Shown piece after piece: positions 1-5,160 of a stretch of 5,160 nucleotides of DNA. A program made the translations under genes and the position numbers. The DNA is from Burkholderiaceae bacterium (GTDB lineage Bacteria > Pseudomonadota > Gammaproteobacteria > Burkholderiales > Burkholderiaceae): the NCBI GenBank assembly GCA_022701845.1, contig JAKONS010000448.1, positions 1 through 5,160 on the forward strand, given 5' to 3'. Positions within the stretch are counted from its first letter, which is position 1, and every line of letters begins with the position of its first letter. The notes under the pieces are model-generated. The model had not been told where the DNA came from and did not search any database. It was given only the letters and a program-made list of their open reading frames with translations.

Positions 1-15
1 GCCTTTCGGGCGCGC

Positions 16-42
16 ATTGTCGCCCTGGCGCGGCGCGACAAT
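16..42 (+). promoter_or_regulatory. Inverted repeat and -10-like box just upstream of uvrC
   Basis: ATTGTCGC at 16-23 is exactly complementary to GCGACAAT at 35-42, giving an 8-bp stem around an 11-base loop. The right arm contains GACAAT (37-42), which matches 4 of 6 bases of the sigma-70 -10 consensus and ends 7 bases before the uvrC ATG. No good -35 hexamer lies 16-18 bases upstream (bases 13-20 are poor matches). The element could be a -10 box with start-site transcription at the ATG, a dyad operator, or chance in GC-rich DNA. No T-run follows, so it does not look like an intrinsic terminator of an upstream gene. Confidence 0.35.
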
Positions 43-49
43 AGCCGCC

Positions 50-2002
50 ATGTCCGATGTGCATTCCGATCAATTGCTGTCCGAGGTCGCGGCGCTGCCG
101 CAGTTGCCGGGCGTCTACCGTTATTTCGACGCCGAAGGCGCGCTGCTCTACGTGGGCAAGGCCCGCAACCTGAAGCGCCGCGTCGCCAGCTATTTCCAGA
201 AGAACCACGGCGCCACCCGCATCGGCCACATGATCTCCCGCATCGCGCGCATGGAGACCACGGTGGTGCGCTCGGAGGCCGAGGCGCTGCTGCTGGAAAA
301 CAACCTCATCAAGACCCTCAACCCGCGCTACAACATCGTCTTCCGCGACGACAAGAGCTATCCGTACCTGAAGATCACCGGCCAGCCCGACGCGCGCTCG
401 GCCGCCACCGCCACCCACGGCCAGCTGTTCCCGCGCATGGCGTACTACCGCGGCGCGGTCGAGAAGCGGCACCGCTATTTCGGCCCGTTTCCCAGCGCCT
501 GGGCGGTCAAGGAATCGATCCAGCTGATCCAGAAGGTGTTCCGGCTGCGCACCTGCGAAGACACCGTCTTCAACAACCGCACCCGGCCCTGCCTGCTCTA
601 CCAGATCAAGCGCTGCTCCGGCCCCTGCGTGAACCTGGTGTCCGCCGAGGCCTACGGCGTCGACGTGGCGCATGCCGAGCGCTTCCTGCGCGGCGAGACG
701 CAGGAGGTGGTCGACACCCTGAACACGCGCATGGTGGCGCATGCGGAACGGCTCGAGTTCGAGCAGGCGGCCGAGCTGCGCAACCAGATGTCGGCGCTGT
801 CGAAGGTGCTGCACCAGCAGTCGATCGAAACCGCCTCCGACAAGGACGTCGACATCCTGGCGGTGAAGGTGTCGGGCGGCCGCGCCTGCGTCAACCTGGC
901 CATGGTGCGGGGCGGCCGGCACCTGGGCGACCGGCCGTATTTCCCGGTGCATGTGGAGGACGCCGCCGCCATCGAGGCCGGCGCGCTGGAGGAGGGCGCC
1001 GCGGTGCCGCCGCCGGTCGAGCAGCAGGTGCTGGAGGCCTTTCTGGCGCAGCACTACACCGGCGTGGCCGCGCCCGCAGCGCTGGTGGTGGGCGTGGCGG
1101 TGTCGGCCGAACTGGTCGAGGCGCTGTCGGGCGCCGCCGAGGGCCGCATCGCCGCAGTGCACAACCCGCGTGGCCAGCGCCGCATCTGGCTGGAGATGGC
1201 GCAGAAGGGCGCCGACCTGCAGCTGGCGCGCCTGCTGGCCGAAGAGGGTTCGCAACAGGCCCGCACCCGGGCGCTGGCCGATGCGCTCGACCTGGCGCCC
1301 GACGACCTCGACAAGCTGCGCATCGAGTGCTTCGACATCTCGCACACCGCGGGCGAGTCCACCCAGGCCTCCTGCGTGGTGTTCCAGCACCACAAGATGC
1401 AGAACGCCGAATACCGGCGCTACAACATCGAGGGCATCGTCGGCGGCGACGACTATGCCGCCATGCGCCAGGTGCTCACCCGTCGCTACAGCAAGCTGGC
1501 CGAGGCGGCGCAGGCGTCGGCCGACCCCGACCACCCGGCCACCGGCACCGCGCGCATGCCCGACCTGGTGCTGGTCGACGGCGGCAAGGGCCAGGTGTCG
1601 ATGGCGCGCGAGGTGTTCGAGCAGCTCGGGCTCGACCTGGCGCTGATCGTCGGCGTGGAGAAGGGCGAGGGCCGCAAGGTCGGCCTGGAGGAGCTGGTGT
1701 TCGCCGACGGCCGCGAGAAGGTCTACCTGGGCCGCGACTCGGCCGCGCTGATGCTGGTCGCGCAGATCCGCGACGAGGCCCACCGCTTCGCCATCACCGG
1801 CATGCGCGCCAAACGCGCCAAGGTGCGCACCGGCGGCAGCCGCCTGGAAGACATCGCCGGCATCGGCCCGAAGAAGCGCGCCCGGCTGCTGCAGCATTTC
1901 GGCGGGGTGCGCGGCGTGGCGGCGGCGGGGGTGGAAGACATCATGCGGGTCGACGGCATCTCGAAGGACCTGGCCGAGGACATCTACCGCGCCCTGCACT
2001 GA
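50..2002 (+). CDS. uvrC: UvrABC excinuclease subunit C (UvrC)
   Basis: UvrC makes both incisions around a DNA lesion held by UvrB in cytoplasmic nucleotide excision repair. The 650-residue product has the full family architecture. The N-terminal GIY-YIG nuclease shows GVY 21-23, YVG 34-36, K37, R44, Y48, E83 and N95, for the 3' incision. Four cysteines follow at 169, 181, 189 and 193 (spacing 11, 7, 3), then a UvrB-binding UVR motif at about 236-255. The RNase H-like nuclease for the 5' incision has D429 (CFDISH), D510 (LVDGG) and H578 (DEAHRF). Two helix-hairpin-helix motifs fill about 597-650. No domain is missing or frameshifted. A short insertion at about 113-126 sits between KITG and FPRM. 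I chose ATG 50; a TTG at 17 would add 11 residues but lies in the upstream inverted repeat. No clear ribosome binding site precedes either start. pgsA follows on the same strand, 65 bases downstream. Confidence 0.97.
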   Translation: MSDVHSDQLLSEVAALPQLPGVYRYFDAEGALLYVGKARNLKRRVASYFQKNHGATRIGHMISRIARMETTVVRSEAEALLLENNLIKTLNPRYNIVFRDDKSYPYLKITGQPDARSAATATHGQLFPRMAYYRGAVEKRHRYFGPFPSAWAVKESIQLIQKVFRLRTCEDTVFNNRTRPCLLYQIKRCSGPCVNLVSAEAYGVDVAHAERFLRGETQEVVDTLNTRMVAHAERLEFEQAAELRNQMSALSKVLHQQSIETASDKDVDILAVKVSGGRACVNLAMVRGGRHLGDRPYFPVHVEDAAAIEAGALEEGAAVPPPVEQQVLEAFLAQHYTGVAAPAALVVGVAVSAELVEALSGAAEGRIAAVHNPRGQRRIWLEMAQKGADLQLARLLAEEGSQQARTRALADALDLAPDDLDKLRIECFDISHTAGESTQASCVVFQHHKMQNAEYRRYNIEGIVGGDDYAAMRQVLTRRYSKLAEAAQASADPDHPATGTARMPDLVLVDGGKGQVSMAREVFEQLGLDLALIVGVEKGEGRKVGLEELVFADGREKVYLGRDSAALMLVAQIRDEAHRFAITGMRAKRAKVRTGGSRLEDIAGIGPKKRARLLQHFGGVRGVAAAGVEDIMRVDGISKDLAEDIYRALH

Positions 2003-2054
2003 CCGCGCGCCGCGGGTCGGCGAGCCGCACGACGTCCACGAGCCTGCACGAGGC

Positions 2055-2060
2055 CATAAT
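2055..2060 (+). promoter_or_regulatory. -10-like box upstream of pgsA
   Basis: CATAAT matches 5 of 6 bases of the sigma-70 -10 consensus and ends 7 bases before the preferred pgsA ATG at 2068, the same spacing as the box ahead of uvrC. Transcription starting 8 bases after the box would begin at the A of the ATG, giving a leaderless message. No good -35 hexamer is present at 16-18 bases spacing. The box also overlaps the alternative ATG at 2059, so that start could be used only on messages reading through from uvrC. This is an inference from spacing alone. Confidence 0.35.
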
Positions 2061-2067
2061 GGATTTC

Positions 2068-2634
2068 ATGTTCTGGACCCTGCCGACAATTCTTACCTGG
2101 ACGCGGATCGTCGCGATCCCGCTGATCGCGGGCGTGTTCTACCTGCCGCTGTCTCCGGCCGCCTGCAACCTGATCGCCACGGTCATGTTCATCGTCTTCG
2201 CGCTCACCGACTGGCTCGACGGCTGGCTGGCCCGCAAGCTCGGCCAGACCTCCTCCTTCGGCGCCTTCCTCGATCCGGTGGCCGACAAGTTCCTGGTGTG
2301 TGCGTCGCTGCTGGTGCTGGTGCACCTGCAGCGGGTCGACGTCTTCGTGGCGCTGATCATCATCGGCCGCGAGATCGCCATCTCGGCGCTGCGCGAGTGG
2401 ATGGCGCAGATCGGCGCCTCCCGCAGCGTGGCGGTGCACATGCTGGGCAAGGTCAAGACCACGGTGCAGATGGTGGCCATCCCGTTCCTGCTGTACCAGG
2501 CCACCGTGTTCGGCGTGATCGACACCGGCGCCTGGGGCCGGGTGCTGATCTGGGCCGCGGCGGTGCTCACCGTCTGGTCGATGGTGTACTACCTGCAGAA
2601 GGCGCTTCCGGAAATCCGCGCACGTGTGAAGTAG
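2068..2634 (+). CDS. pgsA: CDP-diacylglycerol--glycerol-3-phosphate 3-phosphatidyltransferase (PgsA)
   Basis: PgsA transfers a phosphatidyl group from CDP-diacylglycerol to glycerol 3-phosphate at the inner membrane, the committed step to phosphatidylglycerol and cardiolipin. The 188-residue product carries the complete CDP-alcohol phosphotransferase motif: D48, D51-G52, A55-R56, G65, D69 and D73, with the family spacing DxxDGxxAR(x8)GxxxDxxxD. The four aspartates bind metal and substrate. GREIAISALREW downstream is typical of PgsA rather than phosphatidylserine synthase. Hydrophobic stretches around residues 10-45, 80-105 and 130-180 fit a polytopic membrane enzyme. The start is uncertain. 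ATG 2068 gives the usual short N-terminus beginning MFWTLPT and follows a -10-like box. ATG 2059 would add MDF and has GAGG at 2050-2053, five bases upstream. It lies 65 bases after uvrC, a neighbour it also has in other proteobacteria. Confidence 0.95.
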   Translation: MFWTLPTILTWTRIVAIPLIAGVFYLPLSPAACNLIATVMFIVFALTDWLDGWLARKLGQTSSFGAFLDPVADKFLVCASLLVLVHLQRVDVFVALIIIGREIAISALREWMAQIGASRSVAVHMLGKVKTTVQMVAIPFLLYQATVFGVIDTGAWGRVLIWAAAVLTVWSMVYYLQKALPEIRARVK

Positions 2635-2717
2635 CCCGAAGGGCCTGCATCCGAATGCGTCTAGAATCCGGCCTCCCCGGTCCCCATGGCAAGCCCAGGT
2701 GCCTGACAGATGTCTTA

Positions 2718-2746
2718 TTGACACCCCTGGCGACCCTGGCTTTAAT
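2718..2746 (+). promoter_or_regulatory. Sigma-70 promoter of the HU gene and tRNA-Val
   Basis: TTGACA at 2718-2723 is a perfect -35 hexamer. A 17-base spacer (2724-2740) separates it from TTTAAT at 2741-2746, which matches 5 of 6 bases of the -10 consensus. Transcription should begin near 2753-2754, leaving a leader of about 136 bases before the HU start codon. This is by far the best promoter in the window and suits an abundant nucleoid protein. Just upstream, GACAGATGTC (2705-2714) is a small imperfect dyad, and TGACA occurs twice 15 bases apart (2704 and 2719); either could be a regulator site but nothing shows that it is. Confidence 0.85.
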
Positions 2747-2753
2747 CGGCGTT

Positions 2754-2889
2754 CGCCGGCCCGTAGACAAGCGCATCGAACGCGTCTGCACGGCGCCCGC
2801 AAGCAGCGCCGGCTTCCCATGCGAGCCGCCGCCCGGCACCCCACCGAATTCCATCCGCACAACGTCTATCCGCTTTTGAGAGGCTATTT
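2754..2889 (+). promoter_or_regulatory. Long 5' leader of the HU message with hairpin and ribosome binding site
   Basis: This stretch lies between the predicted start of transcription and the HU GTG. CGGCGC (2791-2796) pairs perfectly with GCGCCG (2806-2811) around a 9-base loop, a plausible 6-bp hairpin. The ribosome binding site GAGAGG (2878-2883) lies six bases before the GTG, a strong and well-placed signal that fixes the HU start. An ATG at 2819 opens a 24-codon frame whose TGA overlaps the HU GTG, but it has no Shine-Dalgarno sequence. I do not recognise a known riboswitch or protein-binding leader. The length would allow post-transcriptional control. Confidence 0.5.
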
Positions 2890-3162
2890 GTGAACAAGAC
2901 CGAACTGATCGAGCACATCGCCAAGAATGCCGACATTTCCAAGGCTGCCGCCACGCGTGCGCTCGAATCCACCATCGGCGCAGTCAAGACCACCCTGAAG
3001 AAGGGCGGCACGGTTTCGCTCGTCGGTTTCGGTACCTTCGCGGTAGGCAAGCGTGCGGCGCGCAGCGGTCGCAATCCGCGCACCGGCGCGGCGATCAAGA
3101 TCAAGGCTGCTAAAGTACCGAAGTTCCGTCCGGGCAAGGCCCTGAAGGACGCGCTGAATTGA
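2890..3162 (+). CDS. hupB: HU family DNA-binding protein (HU-beta type)
   Basis: HU is a small basic dimeric protein that bends and compacts DNA in the nucleoid and assists replication, recombination and repair. The product has 90 residues, the normal family length. The N-terminal helical half begins [12 protein letters not shown] and forms the dimer core. GFGTF (46-50) opens the beta saddle, and the DNA-binding arm carries RNPRTG (61-66), with the intercalating proline at 63. [16 protein letters not shown] closes it as in HU proteins. The GTG start is supported by GAGAGG six bases upstream and by the conserved N-terminus. It has its own near-consensus promoter. The gene sits 15 bases before tRNA-Val and upstream of ppiD; hupB-ppiD adjacency is also seen in E. 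coli, which favours the hupB name. The wobble positions look slightly less GC-rich than the neighbours (AAG, GCT, CGT, GGT), as expected of a highly expressed gene. Confidence 0.96.
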   Translation: MNKTELIEHIAKNADISKAAATRALESTIGAVKTTLKKGGTVSLVGFGTFAVGKRAARSGRNPRTGAAIKIKAAKVPKFRPGKALKDALN

Positions 3163-3177
3163 TTTCCGGTTGAAGTG

Positions 3178-3253
3178 GGGTGCTTAGCTCAGTTGGTAGA
3201 GCGGCGCCTTTACACGGCGTAGGTCGGCGGTTCGAGACCGTCAGCACCCACCA
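3178..3253 (+). tRNA. tRNA-Val (anticodon UAC)
   Basis: The 76 bases fold as a complete cloverleaf. The acceptor stem pairs GGGTGCT (3178-3184) with AGCACCC (3243-3249), followed by discriminator A and an encoded CCA (3251-3253). The D arm is GCTC/GAGC. The anticodon arm is GCGCC/GGCGT around the loop TTTACAC, which puts anticodon TAC at 3211-3213; this reads GUA and, with wobble modification, other valine codons. The T arm contains TTCGAGA. Only 15 bases separate it from the HU stop codon and they hold no promoter, so it is probably cut out of the HU transcript by RNase P and 3' processing enzymes. The stem-loop terminator begins 11 bases after CCA. Confidence 0.98.
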
Positions 3254-3264
3254 CCCACTCACTT

Positions 3265-3291
3265 AAAGGCGAACGTTGCGTTCGCCTTTTT
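3265..3291 (+). terminator. Rho-independent terminator of the HU/tRNA-Val unit
   Basis: AAAGGCGAACG (3265-3275) pairs perfectly over 11 bp with CGTTCGCCTTT (3279-3289) around a TTG loop, and the stem runs into five T residues (3287-3291). This is a textbook intrinsic terminator for + strand transcription. The A-run at the left foot gives the reverse strand a short T tract as well, so it may act weakly in both directions. It separates the HU/tRNA unit from ppiD, 31 bases downstream. Confidence 0.95.
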
Positions 3292-3309
3292 CATTTGCCC
3301 TGTCGTCCT

Positions 3310-3316
3310 AAAGAGA
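3310..3316 (+). promoter_or_regulatory. Likely ribosome binding site of ppiD
   Basis: AAAGAGA lies six bases before the ppiD ATG and is a moderate purine-rich Shine-Dalgarno match. It supports ATG 3323 as the start. No recognisable promoter fits in the 31 bases between the terminator and this start. Confidence 0.5.
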
Positions 3317-3322
3317 CCGCCC

Positions 3323-5160
3323 ATGTTCGAGTTCATCCGCAAGCACTCCAAGATCGTGATGGTGGTGCTGTTCCTGCTGATCATCCCGTCGTTCGTGATG
3401 TTCGGCGTCGACGGCTACCGGCGCTCGGCCGAGCAGGGCGCCGCGGTGGCGGTGGTCGACGGCACCGACATCACCCAGGGCGAATGGGACGAGGCGCACC
3501 GCATCACGGTGGAACGCGCCCGGGCCCAGTCGCCCAACCTCGACGCCCGGTTCCTGGAGTCGCCCGAGGCCCGCTATGCCACGCTGGAGCGCCTGGTGCG
3601 CGAGCGCACCCTGCGCGCCGCCGCCGCCAAGTACCACCTGCAGCCGAGCGAGGGCCGCCTGGTCAGCACGCTGCAGCAGGACCCGTCGATCGCGGCGCTG
3701 CGCGGCGCCGACGGCAAGCTCGACGTCGCCCAGTACCGGCAGATCCTCGCCAGCCAGGGCATGACGCCCGAGAGCTACGAAGCCCGCGTGGCCGGCGACC
3801 TGGCCCTGCGCCAGGTGCTCGACGGCATCGCCTCGACCTCCATCGCGCCGCAGGCCCAGGCCGACGCGGTGCTGGCACCCTTCTTCCAGCAGCGCAACAT
3901 CCAGGTCGCGCTGTTCAAGCCGGCCGACTACGCCGCCAAGGCCAGCGCGACCGACGCCGAACTGCAGGCCTACTACGACGGCCACCAGGCCCGGTTCCGG
4001 CGTCCGGAGCAGGCCGATGTCGAATACGCGGTGCTCGACATCGACACCGTCAAGCGCGGCATCGTCCCGGCCGAGAAAGACCTGCGCGATTTCTACGAGC
4101 AGAACCAGGCCCGCCAGGTCGCCCAGGAAGAGCGCCGCGCCAGCCACATCCTGCTGACCGTGCCGAAGGATGCCCCGCAGGCCGAGCGCGACAAGGTCAA
4201 GGCGCGCGCCGAGCAGCTGCTCGCCACGGTGCGCAAGGAGCCGTCGCGCTTCGCCGATATCGCCCGCAAGGAATCGATGGATCCGGGCTCCGCCGCGCAG
4301 GGTGGCGACCTCAACTTCTTCGCCCGGGGTTCGATGGTCAAACCCTTCGAGGACGCGGCCTTCGCCATGAAGAAGGGCGACATCAGCGACGTCATCGCCA
4401 CCGAATACGGCTATCACATCCTGCAGCTGACCGACATCAAGTCGCAGCGCCAGCGCAGCTTCGACGAGGTGCGCCCCGACCTGGAAGCGCAGTTCCGCCA
4501 GCAGGAAGCGCAGAAGCGTTTCGCCGAACTCGCCGAAACCTTCACCAACACCGTCTACGAGCAATCCGACAGCCTGAAGCCGGTAGCCGACAAGCTCAAG
4601 CTGCCGCTGCGCACCGCCACCGACGTCAGCCGGGTGCCCGGCCCCGGCGTCACCGGCGCCCTCGCCAACGAGCGGCTGCTCACCGCGCTGTTCGCACCCG
4701 ACGCGGTGGAGAAGAAGCGCAACACCGAAGCCGTCGAGATCGGCCCGAGCCAGCTGGCGTCGGCCCGCATCGTGAAGTACACGCCGGCCCGCACTCCGCC
4801 CTTCGCCGACGTGCGCGAGGAAGTGCGTGCACTGGTGCTGGCGCAAAAGACATCCGAGCTGGCCCGCAAGGACGGTGAAGCCAAACTGGCCGCCTGGAAG
4901 GCAGCGCCCGCCACCGCCACCCTGCCGGCGGCCATCGACGTTTCGCGCGGCAGCACCTCGCAGCTGGCGCCGGCCGTCGTCGCTGCGGCGATGCGGGCAC
5001 CGTCGGCCAGCCTGCCGTCCTGGGTCGGCGCGGAAACCGGCGACGGCGGATATGCCGTCATCCGCGTCAACAAGATCGAAGCCCGCGCCGCCACCCCCGC
5101 GCCCGACCCCGCCGGCGAGCGCGCCCAGGTCGCGCAATCGTGGGGCGCTGCGGAAAGCAC
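3323..5160 (+). CDS. ppiD: Peptidylprolyl isomerase/periplasmic chaperone PpiD (3' end outside window)
   Basis: PpiD is an inner-membrane-anchored periplasmic folding factor that meets proteins leaving the Sec translocon. The frame is open from ATG 3323 to the window edge: 612 codons plus two bases, with no frameshift. The family is usually about 620-650 residues, so probably only a few tens of codons are missing. A short basic cytoplasmic tail (1-10) is followed by one membrane segment at about 11-29, not cleaved, with the rest periplasmic. A SurA N-like chaperone region covers about 35-260. A single parvulin domain covers about 272-374, with H275 (SHILL), D320, GGDL 327-330 and H365 (YGYHIL), so the core parvulin positions are kept. 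The E. coli parvulin domain is reported to lack isomerase activity, so catalysis here is not assured. The C-terminal chaperone part follows. A moderate ribosome binding site supports the start. Its place after hupB matches E. coli. SurA is the main alternative, but SurA has a cleaved signal and usually two parvulin domains. Confidence 0.94.
   Translation, partial: MFEFIRKHSKIVMVVLFLLIIPSFVMFGVDGYRRSAEQGAAVAVVDGTDITQGEWDEAHRITVERARAQSPNLDARFLESPEARYATLERLVRERTLRAAAAKYHLQPSEGRLVSTLQQDPSIAALRGADGKLDVAQYRQILASQGMTPESYEARVAGDLALRQVLDGIASTSIAPQAQADAVLAPFFQQRNIQVALFKPADYAAKASATDAELQAYYDGHQARFRRPEQADVEYAVLDIDTVKRGIVPAEKDLRDFYEQNQARQVAQEERRASHILLTVPKDAPQAERDKVKARAEQLLATVRKEPSRFADIARKESMDPGSAAQGGDLNFFARGSMVKPFEDAAFAMKKGDISDVIATEYGYHILQLTDIKSQRQRSFDEVRPDLEAQFRQQEAQKRFAELAETFTNTVYEQSDSLKPVADKLKLPLRTATDVSRVPGPGVTGALANERLLTALFAPDAVEKKRNTEAVEIGPSQLASARIVKYTPARTPPFADVREEVRALVLAQKTSELARKDGEAKLAAWKAAPATATLPAAIDVSRGSTSQLAPAVVAAAMRAPSASLPSWVGAETGDGGYAVIRVNKIEARAATPAPDPAGERAQVAQSWGAAES

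Noticed and set aside
1327..2058. Apparent N-terminal extension of pgsA reaching back into uvrC
   Set aside because: The frame is open but its translation inside uvrC is Arg/Gly/His/Pro-rich and shifted relative to the real gene; PgsA homology begins at MFWTLPT.
2634..2658. Two tiny hairpins after pgsA (GCCC-GAA-GGGC and GCAT-CCGA-ATGC) as a terminator
   Set aside because: Stems are only 4 bp each and no T-run follows; not enough to call an intrinsic terminator.
2662..2706. TAGAAT (2662-2667) as a second promoter, with a 6-codon frame at 2686-2706
   Set aside because: The hexamer is a good -10 match but has no acceptable -35, and the tiny frame lacks a ribosome binding site and any recognisable peptide.
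1984..2862. A 292-codon minus-strand frame over pgsA and the intergenic region
   Set aside because: Arg/His/Gly-rich with no domain, antisense to the well-supported pgsA; a composition artefact.
3236..3262. tRNA-Val 3' end as an integration site for a mobile element
   Set aside because: tRNA 3' ends are common attachment sites, but the tRNA is intact, no integrase or repeated tRNA fragment is present, and ppiD follows as in the standard gene order.
3295..4878. A 527-codon + strand frame overlapping ppiD in another phase
   Set aside because: The product is Arg/Pro/Ala/Gly-rich without domains, typical of a shifted reading of a GC-rich gene, and it starts inside the terminator spacer without a ribosome binding site.
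3308..5137. A 609-codon open frame on the minus strand, opposite ppiD
   Set aside because: It mirrors ppiD over almost its whole length, and its translation is low-complexity Gly/Ala/Val/Leu/Arg with no recognisable domain. Long antisense frames are expected where third codon positions are nearly all G or C. The ppiD frame has a full domain architecture.

Overview
The window reads as an ordinary housekeeping segment of a high-GC betaproteobacterial chromosome. Burkholderiales is the likely order, and a Comamonadaceae-like genome fits best. That placement rests on the strong G/C bias at third codon positions, the sequence style of PgsA and UvrC, and the order HU gene, tRNA-Val, ppiD. It is an inference from recalled family sequences, not from a search. 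All genes lie on the + strand, and I see no mobile element, CRISPR array, phage gene or other accessory cargo.

Layout from left to right. Bases 1-49 are a short upstream region with a perfect 8-bp inverted repeat and a -10-like box. Bases 50-2002 are uvrC, the dual-incision subunit of UvrABC nucleotide excision repair. Bases 2068-2634 are pgsA, which makes phosphatidylglycerophosphate; it is separated from uvrC by 65 bases holding another -10-like box. Bases 2635-2889 are an intergenic region with a near-consensus sigma-70 promoter (TTGACA, 17 bases, TTTAAT) and a leader of about 136 bases. Bases 2890-3162 encode a 90-residue HU DNA-binding protein with a GTG start. Bases 3178-3253 are a complete tRNA-Val(UAC) with encoded CCA. 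Bases 3265-3291 are a strong intrinsic terminator. From 3323 to the right edge runs ppiD, a membrane-anchored periplasmic folding factor whose 3' end lies outside the window.

The genes fall into three blocks. uvrC and pgsA form a tandem pair, each with a -10-like box exactly 7 bases before its ATG and no convincing Shine-Dalgarno sequence ahead of that ATG, which suggests leaderless transcripts. The HU gene and tRNA-Val are 15 bases apart with no room for a separate promoter, so they probably form one transcript closed by the terminator. ppiD follows that terminator by only 31 bases, so its promoter must lie in or upstream of the terminator/tRNA region, or it depends on readthrough.

I found no convincing undescribed system. 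The points most worth checking are the paired leaderless-start pattern, the HU/tRNA co-transcript with its structured leader, and how ppiD is transcribed.
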